Origin: Chrysoporthe austroafricana
Lineage: Eukaryota; Ascomycota; Sordariomycetes; Diaporthales; Cryphonectriaceae
Direction: 5' to 3'
Assembly: GCA_001051155.2 (NCBI GenBank)
Contig: JYIP02000007.1
Span: 1,428,342 to 1,492,341 of the forward strand
Length of the DNA stretch: 64,000 nucleotides
Made by a program: the position numbers and the translations under genes
Part shown: positions 46,489-60,646 of the stretch, in pieces
Layout: every line of letters begins with the position of its first letter
Numbering within the stretch: position 1 is the first letter of the stretch
The notes under the pieces: generated by a model
Database searches by the model: none
What the model saw: only the letters and a program-made list of their open reading frames with translations
Told to the model about the DNA's origin: nothing

Positions 46489-48367
46489 CTAGCCTTCTTT
46501 CTTGCTGCTGTCCTTGCCGTCGCTGTGCTGCGAGTCTCTGCTGCCGACTTTGGGCCTGTCGCCGACCCGAGCCTTATCCCGCTCCAGCAGCAGCGTCAAC
46601 TGCGACTTTGATCTTCCCAGCGGCGGCGGCGGGGCTGGGTTTGGCTGGGTGGGGGCGAACCGAGAGTCGAGGACTGAAGCCTTCCGGATGTCTGGCTGGT
46701 CAGCCCCAAGGGGCGGCAGGTCCTCGTCTGAAGGGCGGACTCGCGGCGTCTCAAAGTCGAAGCCTCCCGTCACGGCAAACTTCGACATCCCTACAACGCT
46801 CGGGGATTTGAAGCTAGCCACTGAGACCGGGCCTGAGCTCATCCGTTTCGGCTCAGTAGACTTCGAACGGACCATGGCCGGTGCTGCCTTCGCTTGCCCG
46901 CTCGGTGACTTCTGCGCTCCATTGCCTGCCGCCTTTGGCTCGGCCTTTGGTGTCTGCTCCTTCTCGTCCGGAGACTCGCGGTTCATAGCAAGACCGGGGG
47001 ATTGAGATGTCTTGCGCCCTGTTGTGCCATCGTAGATGCCCAGAGGGTTATTACCTCGAGCCGGCGGCGTATTAGACGAGACCAGTGCATCTGCTGGCGC
47101 TGGTTGTGCAGTCTCGGTGCTAGCTTGCGGACCAGAAGTACTCTCCTTGAGATTCTCTCCCCGAGAAAGAGGAGACGACGTCCGCTTCGGGGCTTTGGCA
47201 TTCATGAGACCGCGAGAGCCCGACTGCTGGCCGCTCTTCGCCGTACCCTGCTTCCCTGCGTTGGGAGCATTGGCTGGCCGCTTACCCAGCTTCTTGGCAG
47301 AAGGCGCCGGCACCTCGAGGTGGGTCGGCAGTCCCGACGCCACCTGTCTGCTGGGGGCACGGTCTTCGGTGGGAGGTGCAGTCGGTGGTCCATGTTGGGC
47401 AGCCTGTCTTGCCGCCGCGGAGGAGTTGGCGTCCTTTGACCCGGTTTCGGAGCCAGCCGATCCCGTAGACGACTGCGAGCTCTGTCGTCGAGGCAGGACA
47501 GGACGCCTCTTGAGGGCGGTCGTCGATGCGACGAATTTCTTGCCCGCTGCCGGCTTCCTGTCGACCTTGGACGGCGACCTCGTCCTCGGCGCGGGCGGGC
47601 GGACGGAGGCCTGGCTCTTGCTCTGGCTGTCTGACTGACTTGCCCCACTGCCACTCTGCTGGGACCCGCTGCTCTGTTGTGCGGTGTCGTCCTCGGAATC
47701 GGGCACGTCCACAAAGCGCGCGGTGGGTCTCGGCCCCGAAGCGGAAGGCCCCCTAGGTTTCTTCAGGATCGGGTGAGACGGCGGTGGCCTCGACGAAGAC
47801 GGTGTGAGGTTCTGAGGCGGTAATTTCGTCTCGGAGCCCTGGGCTTCACCTCGCGTGTTCCTCTGGTCTCCATCCGGGGACAGCTCTGACAGGTCGGTTT
47901 CGTGCAGGCTCCGGGTGTGCGGCACCTGCTCGAGCGCGTTAGCGGAAGAAATCGCCACGAGGCAGTCCTCGAGGCTCACCGGGCGGGGTGCCAGCAGCCG
48001 CTGGGGTCCCCTGAGGGGCACAAATGTCGGACCAGATGCGATCTGCTCCCACAGCCTAGCGAGCGTCCTGCCGCTCAGGTTCCGCCTGTCGCTCCCCCAG
48101 ACGTGCCACCAGAAATTCTCAAGACGACACGCGGTTGGGTCTTGCAATTTCTTGTGCATCGAGGTATAAGCTGTGGTGGGGGAGTCAGCGTGTGTGCATA
48201 CTCTCGAGACCACGGGGTTCGATCGGGTCCATACCATGCCAGTGCCGCCGCACATCCTCCAGGGGAACGACGGGCAGCTTGGCAACTTCGGCGTATATCT
48301 GAGGCGAGTCGAACAGAATCCCGGGCGGCAGCAGCATGGCCAAGGCCTCGGCAATGCCGTCGGCCAT
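46489..48367 (-). CDS. GATA-like domain (AreA/DUF1752-type) fungal protein, otherwise disordered
   Basis: 604 aa; exons 48235-48367 and 46489-48170, spliced to read RRHWH-AYTSMHKKL. The N-terminal segment with CRLENFWWHVWG matches the short 'RLEN..WR.W' motif of the AreA GATA-like/DUF1752 family, found in nitrogen-regulation and stress proteins. The remainder is Ser/Pro/Lys-rich and probably unstructured, with C-terminal pieces (KFAVTGGFDFETPR, LGRSKSQLTLLLERDKAR) of a kind conserved in related fungal proteins. The domain does not contain zinc-finger cysteines, so DNA binding is not implied. I took the ATG at 48367; an in-frame ATG at 48487 would add 40 residues. Confidence 0.7.
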
Positions 48368-51219
48368 CTTGGGCGCAGGGGGTGTAGTACCCGACGGGTG
48401 AGCCAGAGGATTGGTAAATTCGCTGAAGGGCCGTCTAGAGGCGCCCCTGCCTGCCAGACATGATCTGCGAAGTCCTGAGGGTTTCAATAAAATATTATTC
48501 TCTGACGAGGGTCCTTGCCCACACCAAGGCCGGGATCACCTGCTATCGGCCAGGTCAGGGTGGTGGATAGTGAGGGGCCGAGCCCAGATGAACTTCGGAC
48601 GTGGCTATGGGTCGGACACGAATTCCGGATGCGCTGTGTGAGTCGAGGGTTGGTCTCGACTGGATGTGCCGCGTGACGTCCGCAACATGCCTCCTCGGGT
48701 GGATGGGCGACTTGGTCGACGGGGCCGAAGAGGGTTGGCGATGCAAACCACAGCGCGATCTGTGATGTTATATCCGGCTCGCTCTCGCTCTCTCGAGAGG
48801 TAACAAATAAGCCGGCGCCGAAACACGTCACTGGATGCTGTGGAGATCTGATGAGGGCTGCACTGGCGGCGGCAGGCCGAGGTGTGCAGGAGGAGGAGGA
48901 GGAGAAGGAGGAGGTGTTGCTGGCGGCGACGCAGATGCGTGGGACGACGCGAGACGGCGCTCGCGGGCAGACTGAGGATGATGTAATTCGACGGCCGGTC
49001 TACACCGCCAGAATAAGGAGCTGGACCTGGAAAGTTATGGCTGCGCGACGCCCTGGCGCAGAGAGGAGACTGGGCTCTCGAAAATCAAGGAAGGAAGGCC
49101 AGATCGGAACGGAGACGCCGAGGCAGCGGCCGAGTGAATGACTGGTGGTGTCGAGGCCGATGGGTACGGAACCCTAGGCCACTAAAAATGAGATGAGGTG
49201 GGAAGGATGCGGTGTAGAGAGAGGCCGAGTCGTCCAGGCCGGGTGTCGAGGTATCGTCGTGTGTGTGGGTGCGCCTCTGCCGTCTCTTTGTATGCGTCGA
49301 GGGCCGCGGCGTAGAGGAGGCATGCCCGATTTGGCAATTCGACTTATATGTAGAGAGGTGTGTACTGGACTGGTATCAAGGGGGGCGCACAGAGTTTGGT
49401 TGGCCTTGGAAGCGACGTCGTTATCCGCTTTCTGAGAAATGACAAGGTCCCCAAGGTCCCCAACACGCCGGGATGTATACCTCTTCGCCTTCAGGTGCGG
49501 AGCTGGGCGACCTGGCTTCGAGGGCGAGAGAGAAGGCTGCCCGACGAGGAAGAAGAAATAAAAAAAAATTAAAAAAATAAAAAATCCCAAAGGGGGGGGG
49601 CAGACAGTGGTAGTGAGTGAGAACAGACCGAGAGAGGGGGAGCCTGGCTCGGAGGAAAGAAAGGGATCTCGTGGTGCTATGGCTCAGGACCCCGGGAACC
49701 CACAGCGGCTGGTCCAGGTACTAGCAATGTTCTCGAAGGGCAGGAAAAAAAATTCCAGCCATGGGCCTGACCCTCCACGACCCTCCTAGCAGGATGTGCG
49801 CAGCGGCGGGAGGTGGGCCGCTAAAGAGACCTAAAAGATCCCAGCGGGCACCACTGCGCAGAGCCCCAAGGATCCACCGTTCAGGACGTACTCAGGATCC
49901 CTCTCTGCCTCTGGTCTGGCTGGCTCTGGGGATGGATGGTACAGTACATACAGTACTTCCCGTGTACGTACCGCGCCCTCTGCGCCTGGGCAGCAAGGGA
50001 TCCACCCCGGCAGCCTGCAATCAGGGAGGCCCCTGCACGCCTATGGGGCCCTCTTGTCCTCCCGACCTCACCTCGCTCGACTGGGGCGACCTTCTCTAAT
50101 TGACTGGGTGGTGAGCCGTCCGCTGCTACCTGAGTCGGCCCCTGCTACAATCCGGCCCGGGACGCTTGGATCTAATCTATCGTCGTGGTGTACAGCGGTG
50201 CCAAGTACATGCCCCCAGTAGTAGCATGCCGAAGTCACCGAGCGAAGCTTGCCGGCCTGCTGCACCACCACTACCACCACCACCACCGCCGCCGCCGCCG
50301 TCTCTCCCCCCCCCCCAACTGGCCCTCGGCACCCACCTAAGCAGCAGGCATGGGGTAGAGGTACGGACGTAGCGATAGCAGGTGCCAGACACTGCCGGCG
50401 GCTCCTCTTCCCTCTAGACAGAGTCGGGAGACAAGAGCCGGCCCTAGCAAGGAAATCCCGAATCAGAAGCAATTTTGCGACGAGGCCTTCTTATTTCGTT
50501 TCGACTCTCGTCCCGCGCCGACGGGGCCCCCTGCCCCCTTCAGGCCGCACTGGGTAATGCGGTGGTACCCACGACATGCCCAGTACGTGGAGAGTACCGT
50601 GATGGTCGTAGCACCGGACGTCCGTACACGGTAGTATGTACGGACGTACAGCCCGCCAGCCCTGGCGCCCTCATATCAATGCTCCGGCTGTATGGATGGG
50701 GCTGGGGGGAGGGGGGAGGAGGTGGAGGAGGGATACGTGATAAGCACCGGCGACGTCTGCTGCTCGAGCCGAGGTGGGCTCCTCTGTCACACACTACCAC
50801 ACACACACAGAGTACGTCCTCATCTGAAGTTTCTGTGACGTGGGCGAGGGGAGGGGGGCCACCTCGCACCAAGGGAGATAGGACGGGCAATAGGGAACGG
50901 CGTGCTACCATGGCGTAGGTACTGCTACTATGTATGGTACGCGCAGGTACGGCAGGCAGGGACAGACAGAGAGAGAACATACTATAGTACAGAGCATACT
51001 ATGTACGGACTACAGAGCATACATACCCACATACCTAGCACGGCGTGGGCGCTAGGTGTCATGTCCCTGCCGCCTGTTATCTGACGTCTTTGCGCTCACA
51101 TGCAGGCAGGGAGGTCAGGTGGCCACGGGGGAGAGAAGCCACGAGGATGACGGTCAGCCTGCTGCAGGCCTTAGGGGGGTGGTTGGGGGGGGGGGCCTGT
51201 ACACCTCCGTCGTCGCTGC

Positions 51220-51252
<33 letters not shown>

Positions 51253-54200
51253 AGCCTGGGAAGGAAGGCACGAACGAACATGTCCGCGCCAGGTCGTGGG
51301 TTTCATTGGTGGGGCCGTGGTCTGCCAGGTACTCGTGGTACTGTACCTGAGTCACGACGTCGACCCGTTCGTTTCGAGACACGGACATTCCCTTTTTTTT
51401 TTTTTTTTTTTTTTTTNCCCCCTTTCGTGTGGGGTGTGGGGGTTTCCCTTTTTTTTTTTTTTTTTTTTTTCTTCCTTCTTCCTCCCCTCCTTGTTTCTTT
51501 CTTGCCTCTGCGTCCCTCTTTTTTTTAATTTTTATTTTTATTTTTCGGTTTTTCTGTTCCCCTCGTCCCCTCCCGCCCTGTTCTATTTTTATAGTTTTTT
51601 TCTCCTCCGTTCATTATAGGCTCTCATGCGCGGTGACGGGTGCTGGGCCTGAGCCACCTCCCCTCGTCTCGCTCTCGCTCTCTCTCCCTCGTCCTCGCCG
51701 TGCCCACACCAGACAGGAAGCTGAGGTGCCCTCCTCTCTGGGCCACGATGTCTCCCGTGAGGCTTAGACGCAACTCTCCCTCTGCCCCGGGCCCCCTGCT
51801 CGGATCCTCTTCACTCAGTCCCAGTTCCACACCAAAGCCCGCCCCATCCTCTTGTGGCCCTCCGTGGTAACAGGCCTCGGCTCAGGCTGCCGGCCAACCT
51901 TAACTTCCGCGCCAGCTCCTCCCTAGCTTCGAGACCCACCGCCCTCGTCCGACACGATCAGCTAGCTTCCATAGCGATAACGGCGCGGTCGTGAGCGCCC
52001 ACGGCCAGCGGCGGCCTGGCTGCTCGCTCACCCAGGGGATCGCCGCACGGGCGGGCACCTGGCGTGCCCTGGCGCCCCGGCTGTGAAGCTGGGCGGCATT
52101 GGGTCCTGAGCCCCCCCCCCAGCGGCGCGCTCTCTCCTCTGGCAGGCCGCAGGATGAAGCCTCGGATATGCCTAGCCCCGGGATCGCCTGGGGGCCTCGA
52201 CGGTTCATCTCTGACAGGCGGGTTCGTTCAATTTCGTGCGGGCGGGCGGGCGTGCGTGCGTACGCTGCGGGCGCAATCCCATCACCTTCCCCCGTCACCA
52301 TCAGGGGCGCCGCAGGGCCAGTACCGGTCCCACTCGGCATGCCGCACAGGACGCCCGCCCAGAGGCCACCAACCTCATGTCCTTTTTTTTGGGGCGTCGG
52401 GCACCAATCGTGGTTTCATGGGGGGGAGGGGAGCAGGGCACCTTAGGGGCCCCCCAGACGACCCCACAGGCGTCGCCAGCCTTCCGGGCCCGGCTGGAAG
52501 AGGCCGTGCATGTGAAGGTTACTTACGAGCTCCTCCGGCCGCCTGCACAAGCGAGTCCCGATTGATCCCTTGCCCCACGCTCAGCATATGCGCCCTGCAA
52601 GCACTTGCACTCCCGCGCATGGATTTGTTCTAGAAGCCCGGACATTTTCCGCGCGGCCGACCTGTGCCTTAACTTACTTAGTCAGCGCCGCGGCTTTGAT
52701 CAGCGTGCAGCGCAGCGCAGCGCCGCGCCGTCTTATACAGACGTATATCAGCTTATCCTTGCCTCGGCACGGCCATGGGCAGGGTGGTGACGAGCTGGCG
52801 GGTGCGCGATACCACCACCCCTCACAGCCGGGACATCTTGCTCGAGGCAGCAGCCGTGCCCTCTCGGCGCCGACATGCTCCATGGGCAGGTCTCACAAGC
52901 TCTTTTACCGGTGACCAGAGAGGAAACACCGCCGGATCTGGCGGGGGTCGTGCCGATTAGACTTGCCGTCGCTATCCGCGTCAAAGCCACCGCGCATTGC
53001 TCCGACTGAAAGCTATCTGTTCCCTAGGCCTCGCCTTGGTCAGGAGGGCCCCGGGGACGAGCCAATGCGGCCCCCAGCACGTGCCTACTAGCCTGACGCC
53101 CACCTCCTCTCCCAGGGCCGGCCAAGACTCGCCAGCAGCCGCTCTCCGTGTGGCCGTGACGTACGTACGACTTAGTGCCCTCTGCTCGGTACATGGTAAT
53201 GCATCCTTAGGCGCCGCGAGGACCAGGAGGGCACGGCACTGGAGGGCCACGGGGATCGGCCTTCAGGATCGTCAAGACGCTACGAGCAGGTCCTTGGTGT
53301 CCGCCCCCTCCTCATCTCACCCGCGCCGTGCCCGCTCGGCCTGCTGCATTCCCGACCTCGAGGTCTCGTGAGGGCCATGTCTCACCCTGCTCTGAAACAG
53401 GCGAGGTGTAAGCCACCGCCGGCACGGCTTGCTGACGGGGAGGGGATAAAAGGCTCGATCAAGGCCCAGGGTCCGGCAAAAGGGAACCCGGCTGCACAAG
53501 CGCCAGCCTTGTGAGGACGGTGTCGTCTGATCAGTTCCTGCGCGGAGAAAAGAGGTCGTGTGACCCCAGCCCCTCGGTGGAACATACATACCCCACGGTG
53601 TTTACCCAATTGGACCATACGTCCCATGCGCGGGCGATCATTCGAACCTCTTGAGCTTCTTCTTGGAGAAGGCACTCTCCGCATTAGCCTCTACGTTACC
53701 TCGAGCCCGGGCTGTATGTAACTGCTCGGCAGCCTCACATATTGCCCCTCCCTGTCAGCCGCAGCAGCTCTGCCCCTCGAGCTGCGACCGCGCGCGGCGA
53801 CTTTGATCAGTCCTATGCCGCCGCTCGCGCTCGCAACCACCGGCCGGAGGCTCATCCCCTGACCACCTTCTTCCCTTCCCCCATCCTACGGATGTAGCCC
53901 AATCTCCGCCAGCCCGGCGTGCCGTGGGGGCTCTACTACGACGAGACGATCCCACGCTCGAAGGAGTTTGCGAAGGAGGGCTGGCTGTTCTTTCACGTGC
54001 GTGCGGGCGGGCGCACGGCGGTGGCCGCACTGTGGGTGAGCCCTCGCGGAGAACCTCAGGACGAACAGATCTGTCGGGGGGTTTCTGGCGACAAGCGCCC
54101 CGATGTGACATAGGCCTGCATGGGCCGTGCTCGAAGGGCAAGCAACCTACTAGCCGGGCAGCACGTACTCCCTCGCCTTTCAGGTCCTGCAAAGCTCTGT

Positions 54201-56680
54201 GCTGCTGTAGGACAGTGCCGGCCTTGGAGGTGGGCCGCAGCCCGGAATTGGACCCCCAAGGCGCTCTCAAATGTCATTTTTGTACGTGTATGACACCGGG
54301 GTCGAGGATTCGGCAAGGCCAGCTCGATGCAGGAACCCTACGCCCGCTCCAGTCTGACAGCTTGGCGGCCACACAGCCCTCTGAGGACGAGGTGGTGGTG
54401 TCTTCATCTGCGTCAGGTCGGGGGGGCCCCCACATACCGTTCCTGGACGGGCATCCGCACATGTTTGCCACACTGCGCAATCCCTTGCATGTCATTCGCC
54501 TACTACTCTTTCTCCTCCAGGCGGGCCGTTAGATACCGGGGTAGGGTCTTTTTCGATTGTTTGTGTGTATTACGTCCGAGTCTCTGATAGACTCTGGGCG
54601 CTCTCAAAGGGACTGCATCTCGGTCAAGGGTAGCTAACCACTTTGGCGACCGCCAGAGCCCCACGCCGCCATTCCCCCGATGAGGCCATTTTTGGCCTGC
54701 ATGACGGACTCCATCCTGCGGGAGGCGCCGCCCTGGAGGTCTCACCGGTTAACGTACCGTGGTACCCTTCCCGGCACCAATAGATCGCGCACGAGATGGA
54801 GTCGAGCCTTGCCTGCCGGCCCAAGAGATGATGGGATGGGGAACGACTCGCTCCGGGAACGATCGCGTCCTCGGTTCGGTTCAGAGGAATATGACCTCGC
54901 GATGGATCTCAAACCCTCGTGTACCACCCTCTCCCCCCTCCTTACGCCCGCTGACTGTCCACGGCGCGGGACTCCCTCAGTCGAGGCGATCGCAGGGCGC
55001 CCAGGTGGTACACTAGAACAACCTTGGACTCCGTAGCCATTCAGAGCAGGGGGCCGTCTCGCGAGTGCTTATGGAGGACCGTTATGGAGGCGGCACACGG
55101 CTCAGCTGGTGAAGGGGGCTCCGCCAGCTATCATAATCGGCAGATCGACCTGGGGCCCCAGCGCGCGCGTGTGCGCGCGCGCGCAGAGGAAGAGTGAGGT
55201 AAGGTAGGTAAGTGGACGAACGAGCTCTCTCCCCGGCGGAAACGTGGTCGTCTGTCTGCCCCCCCCCCCCCCCCAAGCAGCCCAGCCCGTATCTCTCCGG
55301 TTCCATCCGTCACCGACTGGCTGCTGCCCCCAGCGCCAACACCGAACGTGCAAGGGTCGTCATCCCCCAACAAGCCCCCGGGGGACCGGTGAAGGGCCGG
55401 CCCCGCAGCACATCGGATGACCACGTGCATGGCCCCTCGCGACGTATCGGCGCGACCGCCCGCCCGCTCGCTCGCCTGGCGCAGGATGGGATGGATAATA
55501 GATGAGCTGGTTATGAGGCCGCGCGCCGCGCAGGGCTTTTTTTTTGGGGGGGGGAGGGGGGTTGTTGGGCGCCGCGGCGTGAGGGAGCTCGACGGGTCTT
55601 TTCTTTTCCCTCCCCCCCCAGGCGCCTCCCTATTGCCTGGCTACTCCCGGCCACCGCTTTCCCCCGAAATTTTGTGAGACCTGACGGTGTTGATTGATGA
55701 TGTGTGTATTGGAGGGAGGCAGGGGATCGGCTAGGGGAGTGAGTGTCTGGTGGTTCCGCCGAAGCACGTCCGGTCTTGTGATGTCGTGTGACAACTCTCT
55801 TGTCCCCCCCCCCCTTTTTTTTTTCTTTGCGTGCCCGTCTGTTTCCGTGAGTCAATCAAAAGTTTAGAGCAACATATCCCAAGACATAAGAGAAGAGTAG
55901 AAAATAGAAGGAAAAGAGAGAGAATTGCGTAGTGTCTATATAGGCATATGCTCGTTTTGCATCTCATTTCACCTCGCAGAGGTTCGCGTGAGGCCTAAGG
56001 ACTTTGGAGGATGCTGTTTGAAACCGTGTAAAAATTCGAGGAAACTTCAGCGTCGAGGCCCATTAGTTATGGACTTTTGCTTCGCCAGAATGAGGGTTAG
56101 AAAGGGTGTGGCCAACGATCTGGACCCGAGAGTCTGGGTCGCGTTTCAATGGGTATATGTTTCCTAATGCGCACGGCGGGTCCATCGCTCAACCGTGGTT
56201 TGCTCTATCTAGGGCTGAGTCACAAGATCACGATATACCCAAAGACAGTGCCTCGCTCCACCTTACACATCCGCAACACGGCGTCCCAGCGCAAGGATCT
56301 TTACGTAAAGAGCAAGCGGCCGGTCCACCGCGTGCGCGCAGCACCACGCCCTTCGATTCGAGTCGCGCGTGCGTCTAAGTATCGCATAACCCCCCGTTAC
56401 CCGTCCCGGGACGAACCGCCGTCTCGACAATTGTGGGTTCCTCACGCAGGTCGGTACTCTTGGGATCCCTGGTCTCGAGTATCCACCCGGCCGGACGTCT
56501 TCTCGATATAGTGTGCGCATCGGCGAGTGGCTGGTCCAACCTCCTCAAAACACTCACCACGCCGCCGTGGCCGTGCCTCTCGCGAGGCTGCAGCCTCCTC
56601 GACGGAGCCGGTACGGGGTTCATGGCGGTGTGTGGGTCGGGTTAGGAGGAGGTCACCAGCCCGGGGACGAGAAGGGCCCG
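48368..56680. other. 8.3-kb gene-poor, low-complexity region
   Basis: No coding region could be supported. The sequence is full of homopolymers (C runs at 50310 and 55260, T runs with an N at 51417, A runs near 49560), GTAC-rich stretches near 50580-51030 and short GC-driven open frames on both strands. A short segment at 53915-54000 reads like protein (PGVPWGLYYDETIPRSKEF) but is isolated and unrecognised. The start probably carries the promoter of the DUF1752-type gene. Confidence 0.5.
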
Positions 56681-56689
56681 GCGCCCGTC

Positions 56690-57560
56690 GACGTCTTGGA
56701 CGGCACCTCGAACGCCTTCGCTGGGGACCATGCCACTCAGCGCAGGATCAAGTTGTGCCAGGCGCAGATACTAGCCGTAGGAGGGACGATAGGGTGCGTG
56801 GAGAAAGGTGTCGGGTGAGCAACGACTGAAACGAGCGAGATCAGCACGTACATACCGGTGTCGACGGCGTAGTACGGCAGCCGGATCGTGTCGCCGGGTC
56901 TGGGATTTGCTATGGGCTGGTTGTGGGTCGCTTTTATCATGGGACCCTATCCTAGTGTGGTCTCACTAATAGGTTCATAGAATGTGTTGGTTCACCTGGG
57001 TATTGGAGTGGCATTCGAGATCACCAAAGCGGCTATCGTGATGAACTACTGTCCAAACACCGTCGCGGTCTAGATCACGTATGTTGCTACTGTCGTTCCT
57101 CAGTGGTCGAACGCACCGTCGAGGCGCAAACTCCCACCGGTAACCGCCTCACAGGATTATGCCTGTCCTCATCGTAGGTCTCGACTTCATACCCGTCAGG
57201 ACTGCGCCGAGGCTGAGTCCTATTCCGCATCACTCAACATACTAACCAGCACCATCCTCCTCATCCTCGGCGCGACTCTCTTCTCCGGCAGCGGGCCGGA
57301 CCACGAGCCCCTTTGCTCCTCACCCCGGAGGGCTGACCAACGAGCACCTCGTTCCCCGGTGGGGCGGTGCGCCCCGCTGTATGTATGGCATGATCTACCC
57401 GGGCGGGCTGCTCCTCTTCTACCGGCCCGGTGCGCGCGCCATCTGCCCGTCGGAGCGTGCCGGCGCGGCCACCCTGCTGTACGTACGCCAGCACCGCCCT
57501 CCAGTCGTGAGGCGTCTACGTCGCGGCCGTGGCGTCCGGCCGGCCCGGCCTGCGCAACGG
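56690..57560 (+). pseudogene. amino-acid permease pseudogene
   Basis: Reading across frames gives the permease order: VDVLDGTSNAF...HATQRRIK...QILAVGGTIG (TM1 region, about 56690-56795). A damaged segment follows, then YGSRIVSPGLGFAMGW (about 56867-56920), EITKAAIVMNYCPNTVAV (about 57019-57072), LIVGLDFIPVR (about 57170), and EAESYSASLNILTSTILLIL followed by SGSGPDHEPL (57207-57315). At least three stop codons and several frame changes interrupt it, and sequence between TM1 and YGSR is missing. Family: yeast-type amino-acid permeases of the plasma membrane. It is clearly non-functional. Confidence 0.75.
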
Positions 57561-57993
57561 GTCCGGCGTCTTCTTCCCCGGGCGACGGTCCGCTTTGAGC
57601 TTCCTCACGGCATACATATGACTGACCCCTGTCCTGGCGCTCTGCCTGGGGCACAGGATTCTTAGGGAAGGGGAGGGGCCGTGGTGGAGGCACCCCGCTG
57701 CGGTGGACCTTGATGAGCGGCCTAGCGGATGTTGTTGGCCGCGGAGGAGGGTTATAACGCAGAGGTCCAAGGCGGAGAGAAGAGCGAGAGGGGCCTGCTT
57801 GGAAGAGGCCGTTCAGGGCTGTCTTTGGCGTGTTGTTTGACTGGCTCATGAAAGAAGTATAGATTTCTATCCCTTCTCGACAATTATTGACGTGGCGTGA
57901 TCGGCTTGATGTCAACTCAAGGCCTCAGCGATTGAAAGTGTTTGATTCCGTCCCATTAAGAAGGCAGCGAGCTATGCATTCTCAAGAACTGCT

Positions 57994-58047
<54 letters not shown>

Positions 58048-59197
58048 TTTCTCTTATTTTCTCCTACGCGCTCTAGATCCTTGGTGTAAGGGAAGGCTGA
58101 TACCCAGGCCCGAATTGTGGGAACTACAAAAGTAGGGCTATAGTCAATGGATGGGCCCCGTTCGCGTCATACATGCCGTAGATGTCCTCATCGCTGCTTT
58201 GGCTCGACGGATTCTAAGGGGCGCTGTAGCGACCACCAGCTCAGTCAACAATTTCATCAGCTACTTATGCGCGATGAGATATTCTTATCGGTGTGAAAAT
58301 TGGTCAGGGGAGGCGGTATGCGATATGAGAGGTATTTATGAAAAGAGAGTACGAGAGGATGGCTTGAGAGGAATGAGGCCAGGGAAATGCATTCAATGGG
58401 AGGATGTACCGAAGAAAGAAGCTTGAGGCTGAGATTTCAGACAAGGCGGAAATGGAAACAGAATGAATGAGATCCGAGATGAAGTATTTCGGAGGATGGA
58501 TAGATGAAGCATTTAAACCGTTGTCCATAACATGTGTCCGGCTAGCTGCATGCGCAATTTATGGGGCACTCTACGGCTGATATAATACAGGCAGACATCA
58601 AGTTTTTGACAGGCAACCGGTGTTGAGCTGAGGCATGCGATATCTAGAAAGGATAATTTTTGTCTTCGGCGGCGCGATTTCTGCAGTAGACTGCATGATA
58701 TCCTGCCATACTGAGGTTTGCACTAATGCTGTGCTTGTGAAGGGCCCAGAAATTGGCATGTTTCCACCGCTGAAAGGTGCACATCACGGGATGCGTTTAA
58801 GTGCGCCTTCAAGCTCCATACATAGGACATTCTGGCTCTCGTAACAAAGCCCACCTCGTGTCCCCCTGCGCTCACCACCTTGCCATCTTCACTCTACGAA
58901 CACATGGCGCGACAAAAAAAAGCACCGGACGATTCGAAATCACTCAAGAGAACCGGATGAATTAGCATTAAGCTGTCCACACAAAACCGGACCAACCGCA
59001 TAACAAGTCCCTGGCGTCCCTAACCGGGCAGCCATAAAAATTCAGCCCCTTTTTCCATTGCCCATGACCAACACCATGCTAGCCCCGTGCGGACGAAACC
59101 AACGATTCCCCCCCCCCCCTTTTTTTTTTACCGGCGTGAAGAAAGAAGAAGGGGGGGAGGCCATAGTAATCGCCAGCCCCCCGCCGGCAGCACTACC
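57561..59197. other. spacer with (TA)n tract, no gene seen
   Basis: 1.6 kb. A (TA)n microsatellite of about 50 bp lies at 57997-58046. Short open frames have no recognisable features. A C/T homopolymer pair occurs at 59107-59129. Confidence 0.55.
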
Positions 59198-60646
<1,449 letters not shown>

